Origin: Bog-473 sp963742035
GTDB lineage: Bacteria; Actinomycetota; Acidimicrobiia; Acidimicrobiales; RAAP-2
Assembly (NCBI GenBank): GCA_963742035.1
Contig: CAVUKH010000008.1
Coordinates: 62,001 to 126,000 of the forward strand
Direction: 5' to 3'
DNA: 64,000 bases
The position numbers were made by a program, and so were the translations under genes. The notes below the pieces were generated by a model. That model saw only the letters and a list, made by a program, of their open reading frames with translations. It was not told the origin of the DNA and searched no databases. Positions 1 through 7,158 of this stretch are shown here, in pieces; position 1 is the first letter of the stretch, and the number at the start of each line of letters is the position of its first letter.

Positions 1-1
1 C

Positions 2-1426
2 GACGCCTCGGCGAATGGCGCCCCCGCCGACTCGGGGCACAGCTGCCTCTCGGTGGCGACGGCGACGACGCTCAGCCCTCCCGTCTTCACCGACAACTCG
101 ACGGGAGGCCTGTATTGCGGCACACCCGGGGTCGGCGTGCTCGATCCGAGCCCCTTCGTGGACCCCGCCACGGGTGTCGCCTACCTGTTGTGGAAGTCCA
201 ACGACGGCAGTTCCGCGGCGCCGTCGCAGATCTGGTCGGACCAATTGAGCACCAGCGGAACAAGTCTTGTTGGGACTGCCAGAGTGTTGCTGACCGTCGA
301 CCAGCCGGCACTGCCGTGGGAGACGACCACCGACGATCCCCAGATGGTCTTCGCCTCGGGCACCTACAATTTGCTCTTCTCGGCCGGGGACTTCACGTCG
401 ACCAGTTACAACGAGGCGCTCACCACCTGCTCGGGTCCCCTCGGCCCCTGTTCCCAGCCCGCGGCACCCTTCCTCACGACGTACGGCGGCGCATACGGAC
501 CGGGCGGTGGGTCGCTCTTCCAGGACGCCAGCGGGGCCTGGTGGCTCGGCTACGCCGCGTGGTCGCTGCCTTGCACCTCGTACAGCTGCGGAGCGGTACG
601 GCAGCTGTACACGGCCCCCATCGATCTCAGCAACGGCCTCTCGGTCCCGTGCAGCCCGCCGACGGGCACACCGACCGGATACCGATTCGTGGCCAGTGAC
701 GGAGGGATCTTCAGCTATGGCAACCAGCCCTTCTGTGGATCGACCGGGAGCATTCACATCAACCAGCCGGTGGTGGGGATCGCCAACACGGCCGACGCCG
801 GCGGGTACTGGACGGTCGCTCGCGACGGGGGGATCTTCTCCTTCGGCGATGCCACCTTCTACGGCTCGACGGGGTCGATCCACCTGAACCAGCCCATTGT
901 CGGGATGGCGGCCACGCCCAGCGGACACGGCTACTGGCTGGTGGCCTCCGACGGGGGGATCTTCTCCTACGGCGATGCCACCTTCTACGGCTCGACCGGG
1001 TCGATGCACCTCAACCAGCCCATTGTGGGGATGGCGGCCACGCCCAGCGGACACGGCTACTGGCTGGTGGCCTCCGACGGGGGGATCTTCTCCTTCGGCG
1101 ATGCCACCTTCTACGGCTCGACCGGGTCGATGCACCTCAACCAGCCCATTGTGGGGATGGCGGCCACGCCCAGCGGACACGGCTACTGGCTGGTGGCCTC
1201 CGACGGGGGGATCTTCTCCTTCGGCGATGCCACCTTCTACGGCTCGACCGGATCGCTGCACCTCAACAGGCCCATCGTGGGGATGGCGGCCACGCCCAGC
1301 GGCGACGGCTACTGGCTGGTGGCCTCCGACGGGGGGATCTTCGCCTACGGCGGCGATGCCACCTTCTACGGCTCGACCGGGTCGATCCACCTGAACCAGC
1401 CCATTGTGGGGATGAGCGGACCGTGA
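2..1426 (+). CDS. GH43-like propeller protein with six C-terminal GYWLVASDGG repeats (5' partial)
   Basis: The frame is open from the first bases, so the start codon and any signal peptide lie before the window. The first roughly 215 residues resemble glycoside hydrolase family 43-type propeller domains: DPSPFVDP followed by AYLLWK, a YNLLFSAG strand, TCSGPLGPC and a WWLGYAAW strand. The Glu usually found before PSMV in that family is replaced (DDPQMV), so catalysis is doubtful and a binding role is possible. From residue 226 there are six copies of a 42-residue repeat with core GYWLVASDGGIFSFGDA, which is frequent in secreted proteins of Acidimicrobiia and likely folds as a propeller. Cysteine pairs fit an extracellular protein. 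The C-terminus stops inside the sixth repeat (GMSGP). An extracellular glycan-binding or surface role is inference. Confidence 0.8.
   Translation, partial: DASANGAPADSGHSCLSVATATTLSPPVFTDNSTGGLYCGTPGVGVLDPSPFVDPATGVAYLLWKSNDGSSAAPSQIWSDQLSTSGTSLVGTARVLLTVDQPALPWETTTDDPQMVFASGTYNLLFSAGDFTSTSYNEALTTCSGPLGPCSQPAAPFLTTYGGAYGPGGGSLFQDASGAWWLGYAAWSLPCTSYSCGAVRQLYTAPIDLSNGLSVPCSPPTGTPTGYRFVASDGGIFSYGNQPFCGSTGSIHINQPVVGIANTADAGGYWTVARDGGIFSFGDATFYGSTGSIHLNQPIVGMAATPSGHGYWLVASDGGIFSYGDATFYGSTGSMHLNQPIVGMAATPSGHGYWLVASDGGIFSFGDATFYGSTGSMHLNQPIVGMAATPSGHGYWLVASDGGIFSFGDATFYGSTGSLHLNRPIVGMAATPSGDGYWLVASDGGIFAYGGDATFYGSTGSIHLNQPIVGMSGP
677..1423 (+). repeat. Six tandem 126-bp coding repeats
   Basis: Units begin at 677, 803, 929, 1055, 1181 and 1307, each at the codon for the Gly of GY(W/R). 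Spacing is exactly 126 bp (42 codons). The last unit carries one extra codon (AYGGDA instead of SFGDA) and ends early. Units three to five differ by only a few bases, whereas the first two have diverged in sequence, which suggests recent duplication or gene conversion within the array. Confidence 0.95.
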
Positions 1427-1904
1427 CACGTTTCGGGGGATCCGGTCGCCACGGCGTGGATTCCCCACCTTGTCTGGAGGAAATTGTTCGTTCGTCGTGA
1501 ATCGAGTGAGAAGGCCTTTTCACCACGGATACCGCCGCCATGCTCATCGCCAGAGGACACCGTTGTTCACCCTCTGCCATCGGCGTACGGGACGGTCGGT
1601 CGGGCATCCTCGACAGTCCCATTGGTACTCCTCGGGGGACATTGAGCCGAGGGCACCGAGCCGAGCGCAGTGAATCCCCTGGTCAGATCACCTTCCCGCG
1701 CAGGCCCCTGCGGCGCTCCCGAAGTCACTCGAGCAGCCCGAGTCCATGGGGCGGCGCCCCACTGAGTGGCGAGACATGCACCGGCCGACCCGGCAACCAG
1801 CGATGTGCCCCGATAACGCGGCGGCGCCGCCCGGGCGGCGGTGGTATCACGAGAGTCTTCCCGCCCTCCCTGCTTGTGCAATGCAGCAAGGAGGCAACCC
1901 CCAG
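1427..1904. other. Long intergenic stretch without a convincing gene
   Basis: About 480 bases separate the propeller protein from the next translated unit. Short open frames are present on both strands, but none has recognisable content. A GC-rich palindrome (GCCGCCC facing GGGCGGC, 1826-1839) lies about 50 bases before the strong ribosome binding site at 1888-1894. The promoter of the downstream unit is probably here, but no convincing -35/-10 pair was recognised. Confidence 0.5.
1888..1894 (+). promoter_or_regulatory. Strong ribosome binding site of the 17-codon leader ORF
   Basis: AAGGAGG lies 10 bases before the ATG at 1905. It is one of the best Shine-Dalgarno sequences in this part of the window, yet it serves a frame that closes after 17 codons. 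The large downstream gene has no comparable site directly before its own start. Confidence 0.7.
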
Positions 1905-1958
1905 ATGACGCTTCGCGATTCCCGGATCGACGGACAGCCCGAGACGACCGCAGCGTGA
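1905..1958 (+). CDS. 17-aa leader micro-ORF coupled to the ATP-grasp/flavin fusion gene
   Basis: This frame, ATG to TGA, encodes MTLRDSRIDGQPETTAA. It has an excellent ribosome binding site, and its stop overlaps the GTG start of the next gene (GTGA at 1955-1958), the usual arrangement for translational coupling. The same frame is open further upstream to an ATG at 1746, but the ribosome binding site points to 1905. It could be a regulatory leader controlling translation of the fusion enzyme or, more speculatively, a small peptide substrate of it. No homology was recognised, and the peptide has no run of regulatory codons that would suggest classical attenuation. Confidence 0.5.
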   Translation: MTLRDSRIDGQPETTAA

Positions 1959-4576
1959 CCCCGCGCCGAGACCGCTCGCCCGGGACCGTCGACGCCCTCG
2001 TGCTCGATGGGAGCTCGCGGCAATCGCTCGTAGCCACCCGGACGCTCGGTCGTGAGGGTTTGCGGGTGATTACAGGGGAATCCTCCGATCTGTGTGATCC
2101 ACAGTTCGGAGTGCCGACGTTCGCCTCCCGCTGGTCCGAACGTGAACACCTTCTCCCCAGCTATCACGACGATCCCACGGCCTACGCGCAACAACTCCTC
2201 GATCTTGTGGGCCAGCAACCCACTCGCGTGCTCATTCCTTGCATGGATGGCTCAATTGCCGCCGTCCGACCCTGGCGCCAGACCTTCGCAGACCACGGCG
2301 TCGCCGTGGCCCTCGCTTCGGAAGCGGCCCTCGACACGGCAAACGACAAGCAGAGCACGCTGGCCGTCGCGGCCGAGCACGGTATCCCACGCCCACGGAC
2401 CGTGGCGCTCAACCATCTCGAAGACGCCACATCGGCCCTCGGCGACGTTGCATTCCCGGCTGTCATCAAGCCCACACAGTCCTGGGTCTCCAACACCGGT
2501 CCTGCAACCCGGGTGATCTCGAGGACCGTCATCAACAGGTCGGAAGCGCTCGACTTTCTCCGAGAGCTCAATGACGCCGGGAGTGCCTCCGCCATCATTC
2601 AGGAGATGGCCACCGGAGCCCGCGAGGCGGTGAGTCTGTTCTACGCCCAGGAACGAGTGTGGGCGAGCTTCGCGCAGGTGGCTCATCGCACCACGCCCGT
2701 CCTCGGAGGCGTTTCGGTTGTCCGCGAGAGCATGCCAATGCCCCGGGACCTCCTCTCGGCATCCGAGACGCTCGTGCGAGCATTGAATCTGGAGGGCTAC
2801 AGCGAAATCGAGTTCCGCCGTGATGCGCAAGGCCGACCTCTCCTGATGGAGATCAATGCCCGTCTGTCCGGTTCGCTGGAGATGGCCACCCGCTCAGGCG
2901 TCCCCTTCCCCGCGCTGCTCTGGCAGTGGGCGATGCGTGAACCCCTCACTCCTGTTTCGGGCTATCGGACAGGGGTCCGAATGCGGTACCTGAAGGGCGA
3001 CGTCAAGTGGCTGCGGGAGAACATCCAGAGCCGGGGGCAACGACCCGAATGCGTGCCGCCCGGGGAGGCCATGGCGGAATTCGCAAAGGACTTCCTCCAT
3101 CGACAGACCTACGACTACATGGACAGAGGCGACCTCGGCCCCGCCTTCGCCGCTCTTGCCGGCAACGTGGGTCAGGCGCGAAGGCGTCTCACCGCAGGCC
3201 GACCGGCAAATCTTGTTGGGCGCTTCCGCCCAACCCGACATGAAGGGAGCAATTCCGTGCCCAGCACCGACGTTGTGGTGATCGGAGCAGGCCCGAACGG
3301 GTTGTCCGTGGCAGCCCACCTCAAGCACGCAGGGATTGAGCATCGGGTATTTGGTCAGACCATGGGTGCGTGGAGGTCCAACATGCCCGCCGGAATGATC
3401 CTGAAGTCCGAGCCCTATGCGTCCGATCTCTCGGCGCCATCCGCCGGCTATCTCGCCCGCGACTACTGCGCCCAGGCCGAGGAGGTGTACCACGAGAGGG
3501 TCATCCCTCTGTCGCGGGAGCAGTTCGTCGACTACGGCAGCTGGTTCGCCGGTCAGCTCGTGCCCGATCTGGAGGAAACAGAGATCACCTCCCTGTCCCG
3601 CACGTCAGCCGGTGGTTTTCAGCTCCGCACCGCTCGCGATGAACAGATGCACGCAGCCCGTGTGGTCGTGGCCACTGGCATCATCCCGTTCGCGTACGTG
3701 CCTCCAGAATTGTCGAGCCTGCCTTCGGACCTCGTCTCGCACACTTCCGAGCACACGAACCTCGCAACATTCCGCGGCAAGGAGGTCATCGTCATCGGAG
3801 GTGGCTCCTCGGCTCTGGAGACGGCAGCGTTGCTCCTCGAGCAGGGAGCAACGGTCAAGATCGTCATGCGTGGCGACAGCGTGTTCTGGCCTCCGCCCAA
3901 CCCGGAGAACCCCTCTCGCCGGCAGCAGCTCCGGAAGCCTGTTGCCCGGCTCTGCGAGGGTTGGCATTGCTGGGGCTATGACCAATTCCCCGACCTCTTC
4001 CGGCTCTTGCCGAGCAAGAGCCGGGTCGAGCGAGGCTTGGGGTTCTTGGGTCCGCAAGGCGCCTGGTGGCTCCGGGAGCGCGTCGAAGGAAAGGTACCGA
4101 TGCTGTTCGGCCACGAGGTGGTGAGTGCGGAGCCGGCAGGCGACCGCGTGCGGCTCCACCTGAGTGGGCCTCAAGGCGCCATCACCGAGAGCGCGGATCA
4201 CATCATCTCCGGCACCGGCTTCCGTTTCGACCTGAGCCGCCTCGGCTATCTCACGCCTTCCCTTCGCGCTGAACTCGACCTCGTGGGTGGGGCACCGGTT
4301 CTGAACCACAACCTCGAATCCAGCGTGCCCGGACTCTTCGTCACCGGCGCCTTGGCTGCGCCGAGCATGGGCCCGCTCATGCGGTTCGTCGCCGGCACGC
4401 ACTTCGTCGGCCCACGACTCGCCCACCGCCTCGGCGGCAAGAGGCGTCGCACCACACGCCGCCCGAGCGGCAACGCGGTGTGGCAAGCCACGCCGTCTCA
4501 CAAGGTAGGTCACAGCGCACCGGCGACGCCGCGCAGCGGGACCCAGACCACGGAACCCAACGAGTTGATCGCCTGA
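1955..4576 (+). CDS. ATP-grasp ligase fused to FAD/NAD(P)-dependent oxidoreductase
   Basis: The start chosen is the GTG that overlaps the leader stop, giving 873 residues; a GTG at 1841 in the same frame lacks a ribosome binding site. Residues about 10-430 form a carboxylate-amine ligase of the ATP-grasp type: preATP-grasp strand LIPCMDGS, nucleotide-binding strand FPAVIKPTQSW, and the metal-binding segment EIEFRRD...LLMEINARLSGS. From about residue 435 follows a flavoprotein with a GAGPNG dinucleotide fold, a second Rossmann motif GGGSSA near residue 615 and the closing segment SSVPGLFVTGALAA, as in flavin monooxygenase or N-hydroxylase-like enzymes. The basic, low-complexity tail after about residue 830 looks disordered. 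The combination suggests a ligation and an oxidation in one pathway. The substrate is unknown. Codon use looks less GC-rich than in the later part of the window. Confidence 0.82.
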   Translation: MTPRRDRSPGTVDALVLDGSSRQSLVATRTLGREGLRVITGESSDLCDPQFGVPTFASRWSEREHLLPSYHDDPTAYAQQLLDLVGQQPTRVLIPCMDGSIAAVRPWRQTFADHGVAVALASEAALDTANDKQSTLAVAAEHGIPRPRTVALNHLEDATSALGDVAFPAVIKPTQSWVSNTGPATRVISRTVINRSEALDFLRELNDAGSASAIIQEMATGAREAVSLFYAQERVWASFAQVAHRTTPVLGGVSVVRESMPMPRDLLSASETLVRALNLEGYSEIEFRRDAQGRPLLMEINARLSGSLEMATRSGVPFPALLWQWAMREPLTPVSGYRTGVRMRYLKGDVKWLRENIQSRGQRPECVPPGEAMAEFAKDFLHRQTYDYMDRGDLGPAFAALAGNVGQARRRLTAGRPANLVGRFRPTRHEGSNSVPSTDVVVIGAGPNGLSVAAHLKHAGIEHRVFGQTMGAWRSNMPAGMILKSEPYASDLSAPSAGYLARDYCAQAEEVYHERVIPLSREQFVDYGSWFAGQLVPDLEETEITSLSRTSAGGFQLRTARDEQMHAARVVVATGIIPFAYVPPELSSLPSDLVSHTSEHTNLATFRGKEVIVIGGGSSALETAALLLEQGATVKIVMRGDSVFWPPPNPENPSRRQQLRKPVARLCEGWHCWGYDQFPDLFRLLPSKSRVERGLGFLGPQGAWWLRERVEGKVPMLFGHEVVSAEPAGDRVRLHLSGPQGAITESADHIISGTGFRFDLSRLGYLTPSLRAELDLVGGAPVLNHNLESSVPGLFVTGALAAPSMGPLMRFVAGTHFVGPRLAHRLGGKRRRTTRRPSGNAVWQATPSHKVGHSAPATPRSGTQTTEPNELIA
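3243..3259 (+). promoter_or_regulatory. Internal ribosome binding site and GTG at the domain junction
   Basis: AAGGGAG (3243-3249) stands 7 bases before an in-frame GTG (3257) exactly where the flavin domain begins (VPSTDVVVIGAGPNG). This is what a separate gene start would look like. Either the two domains were once separate genes joined by loss of a stop, or the flavin domain is also made alone by internal initiation. Confidence 0.5.
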
Positions 4577-4854
4577 GCGGCTCAACGGTCCATCCGGAGC
4601 CGGCCGTCGAGGCTTGCGTGCTGCCGGGCCGCACCGCTCTCGCTGTCCGGGCTCGGTGGTCGGGCACGCCGGAAGGTCCGCCCGAGGCGTTCCTGCTCGT
4701 CCCCCGCGGGCCCCTCGGTAGAGCCCCTCGGTAAGCGGCCCCGGCTTCGCACGGAGCCAGGGTGCCATGGCGGCGAGCCGGTCGCTCGAGGGCGGGTGCA
4801 TGGGTGGGTTCGGGTGGGCCGGTTACCCCACCGCGTGGGATGACGGGCCAGAGG
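4577..4854. other. Intergenic region, convergent genes
   Basis: This stretch lies between the 3' ends of the fusion gene and the cation-transporter-like gene. It contains a direct duplication of CCCCTCGGTA (4711-4720 and 4724-4733). No gene or clear terminator hairpin was recognised. Confidence 0.4.
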
Positions 4855-5508
4855 TCACATGGCGGCCCGGGGTCGGGTGCGAACCACTCTTCGGGCCTCA
4901 AGCACCGCGACGGAGGCAATGACGAGTGCTGCAACGCGGTCCGCCCACCACCATCCGAAGGCGCGATTGGCCAGGAGGCCGACAAGCGCCAACGCGCCGA
5001 GAGATGCTCCGATCCCGCTCAAGGTCCCATCCCCTCTCAGGGCGCTGCTGGGCAGCGCCGTCCCCACGCGGAGCTTCGCAATGGCCAGGGGGGTGAGGAC
5101 GGCAGCGGAGGCACCGGCTGAGAGCATTGCCGCAAGGGAGCTGTCCGGGGCCGTACCCGCTGCCAGGGCGAGGACCGAAGCCACCGTCAGTGTCGTCGCC
5201 GTGAGGAGCAGAGCGACCATGACAACAATCGATGCTCGTGCCTCGGCTCGCTGGGCGGCTTGTGGGTCCGCGCGCTCCCGGTGGAACCGCCAGACGAGAG
5301 TGGCCGATCCAATGACATCGGCAATGACAGCAAGGCCAAGACCAAACACGGCCAGGCTTCCGGCCAACAACCCCGCGGTGATCGACCAGGCCCCGGCACC
5401 AATGCCCCAGGCGACTGAGAACCTGGAAAGGAGGAGTGCCCTCTGCACCAGGGCATGGTGCTCGCCCAACGTGGACTCGAGCTCTGGCACGGACAGAGTC
5501 TCTCGCAC
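4855..5508 (-). CDS. Cation-transporter-like (CDF superfamily-like) membrane protein
   Basis: This 217-residue hydrophobic protein starts at a GTG. It has about six predicted membrane segments, for example SITAGLLAGSLAVFGLGLAVIADV, the 115-140 region, and the C-terminal GWWWADRVAALVIASVAVLEA. The last segment is typical of short actinobacterial cation transporters related to cation diffusion facilitators (usual form GWWWADPVAALVIA). The protein lacks the cytoplasmic C-terminal domain of full CDF proteins, and the metal-binding Asp pattern of the second membrane helix is not clearly kept. Metal transport is therefore only a family-level guess. It stands alone, convergent with the fusion gene. 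Confidence 0.7.
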   Translation of the reverse strand: MRETLSVPELESTLGEHHALVQRALLLSRFSVAWGIGAGAWSITAGLLAGSLAVFGLGLAVIADVIGSATLVWRFHRERADPQAAQRAEARASIVVMVALLLTATTLTVASVLALAAGTAPDSSLAAMLSAGASAAVLTPLAIAKLRVGTALPSSALRGDGTLSGIGASLGALALVGLLANRAFGWWWADRVAALVIASVAVLEARRVVRTRPRAAM

Positions 5509-5558
5509 GTCATCGGCGTGGCCCGTTTTCGAAAGCGTCCGTCGGGTATCGCCAACGG

Positions 5559-5651
5559 GTGACCATTCCCCAAGATCCGATCCCCATTGAGCCCGAGCCC
5601 GAACCGAACCCTCCGTCTCCGATTCCCGATCCTGAGCCCGTCGCTCGCTGA
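5559..5651 (+). CDS. Possible 30-aa proline/glutamate-rich micro-ORF
   Basis: A GTG-initiated frame encodes a short acidic proline-rich peptide with the repeated pattern IPIEPEPEPNPPSPIPDPEP. No ribosome binding site was recognised. Similar tiny PEPEP proteins occur in actinobacterial genomes, but composition alone can create such frames in GC-rich DNA. It faces a similar micro-ORF on the other strand. Confidence 0.3.
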   Translation: MTIPQDPIPIEPEPEPNPPSPIPDPEPVAR

Positions 5652-5682
5652 AACCCGCCCTCGTGCGACAGACCCCCGACTC

Positions 5683-5802
5683 CTACCCGCGCTCGGGAGT
5701 GTCCTCCACGGCTGGCTCGGGTACCTCAATCGGAGCGAGGCGTTCGGGGACGTCGTCTGGCGTTGGCTCGGGAAGATCGGCGGGGTCGTCGGTGAGGGTC
5801 AT
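5683..5802 (-). CDS. Possible 39-aa acidic proline-rich micro-ORF
   Basis: An ATG-initiated frame encodes an acidic, proline-rich peptide that begins MTLTDDPADLPEPTPDDVPE and ends EDTPERG before TAG. The regular alternation of Pro with Glu or Asp resembles the micro-ORF facing it at 5559-5651. There is no ribosome binding site, and the start lies close to an AT-rich stretch, so a leaderless transcript is possible. Function unknown. Confidence 0.35.
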   Translation of the reverse strand: MTLTDDPADLPEPTPDDVPERLAPIEVPEPAVEDTPERG

Positions 5803-6034
5803 ATGTAGTCAATACCGCGTTCTCACGGAGCGAAACCGCACCAAACGCAAACACAGTTGAGCCCATATTGCGGCGGATCACCCTGTCCGCACGCGGGACC
5901 GAACCTCCTCGGGTGGAGCTTGTGGCTCACAACCGACGAATCGCCGTGTTGTCACGATTCACGAGCGAGGACGTGCGAACTGCGGACCAGGTCATTGAAG
6001 GCGTGGAATCACCGGACCCCCAGGGTCAGGCCGA
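5803..6034. other. Intergenic region
   Basis: This stretch of about 230 bases is somewhat AT-richer near 5803-5860 (AATACCGCGTTCTCACGG, then an A-rich stretch), probably promoter DNA for the leftward micro-ORF. No gene was recognised. Confidence 0.35.
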
Positions 6035-6922
6035 CTAGCCCGGGCCCGCCGGACCCGACGCTCTCGGGCCGTACTTTCGGATGGCGCCGAACCTCCAAGG
6101 TCCGTCCGCCGAAGGCAGCACTATCGACGGAGAATCGCCTACCTCTCGGACGAAGTCGCGGAAGGACTGGTTGTCCACGTCGTCGATCAACGCCAAGTCC
6201 CCACCCCCCATGGCCGGCCAGACAGCTCTCAGCTCGAAGCGCATGTTCCGAGCCGTGTGGAGGCTGTCGTGCACGAACAGGTTGACACTCTCGAGACGTG
6301 AGACTAGCGATGGGAGCTGGCGGCGGCTCGAGCCTCGGACATAGGTCCATCGATCTCGGCATCCTGGCGGGACAGCCGCTGCGATCTCCTTGTGAAGCTC
6401 CGGACGGAATGGATGCGGCAGGTCCACGCTCCAGAGGTGCCCGATGCCGTTGAGGGACATTGCCTCGAGGATCACGCGGCTCGTCACACCTCGCGCAACG
6501 CCAGTCTCGACCACTTTCGCCGGGTGCAGATGGCGTACGGCACACCAGGTCGCGGCACTGAGTGAGGGGTCGGCGTCGCTGTACTCCCCATAGGTCCAAC
6601 GACCCAACGACAGCCCCTTGGCTGAAAGGGTCGTCCCGATGTCCGCCCAGACCTGATGGAAATCCTGCAGCTCCTCGCACGGCCACCGTGCGCCCAGCAT
6701 CCGATGCAGGGCGGGTCCGGAGTCTTCCTCCACGCAGTAGGCGACCTGCCGGTCGAAAAGGTGATGGGACACGGCTTCGGGAACGCACCCGAGGGTCTCG
6801 ACTGGATCGACCCCCAGGGCACGGACAAAACGTCCAATGTTCGCCGGGACGCGGTCGAGCCGAGACGGAATCTTCTGCGCCTTGCGGACAAGTCGTCGTA
6901 CGTGTGAATTCTGAGGCGGCAT
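6035..6922 (-). CDS. Class I SAM-dependent methyltransferase (Methyltransf_24 type)
   Basis: This 295-residue protein starts at ATG. The SAM-binding motif I is VVETGVARGVTSRVILEAM (about residues 136-154), followed by LWSVDLPHP (motif II) and NLFVHDSLHTARNM, where the HDSLHT pattern is typical of Methyltransf_24 and cephalosporin-hydroxylase-like enzymes that modify sugars or small molecules. The N-terminal 80 residues are basic and unassigned. It is monocistronic, 230 bp from its neighbours. Its proximity to the propeller and ATP-grasp/flavin genes would fit a surface glycan or natural-product locus, but that link is inference. Confidence 0.8.
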   Translation of the reverse strand: MPPQNSHVRRLVRKAQKIPSRLDRVPANIGRFVRALGVDPVETLGCVPEAVSHHLFDRQVAYCVEEDSGPALHRMLGARWPCEELQDFHQVWADIGTTLSAKGLSLGRWTYGEYSDADPSLSAATWCAVRHLHPAKVVETGVARGVTSRVILEAMSLNGIGHLWSVDLPHPFRPELHKEIAAAVPPGCRDRWTYVRGSSRRQLPSLVSRLESVNLFVHDSLHTARNMRFELRAVWPAMGGGDLALIDDVDNQSFRDFVREVGDSPSIVLPSADGPWRFGAIRKYGPRASGPAGPG

Positions 6923-7158
6923 GGACGTCCATCCGTGCCCCGAGCGCAGGCTGTGAGAAACCCCACTTGGAGAACGAATGGGGATGCTCAGATACGAAGA
7001 CGAAAATTAGCATCACCAACTCGGGGATGTCATGGCGGACGCATCCCGGGGGCCGATGACGCTGAGGCCAGACCCAGGCGCACGTCGGCTCCCCGTTTGC
7101 CGGGTCTGCACGCGGGCGGGCGCCCGCATCTGACGCACCCGAACCCGGACCTGGGTCG

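Noticed and set aside
1470..1673. Open frame after a GGAGG sequence following the propeller gene
   Set aside because: Content is Arg/His-rich without pattern, and the ribosome binding site is poorly placed for its start codons.
1826..1839. GC-rich palindrome GCCGCCC/GGGCGGC as an attenuator hairpin
   Set aside because: It has no loop and no following T-run, and similar GC-rich palindromes occur by chance in such DNA.
4711..4733. Direct repeat CCCCTCGGTA with 13-base period
   Set aside because: Only two copies in a convergent intergenic region; probably a local duplication.
3605..4801. Antisense frame of 398 codons opposite the flavin domain
   Set aside because: Composition shadow of the fusion gene without any recognisable motif.
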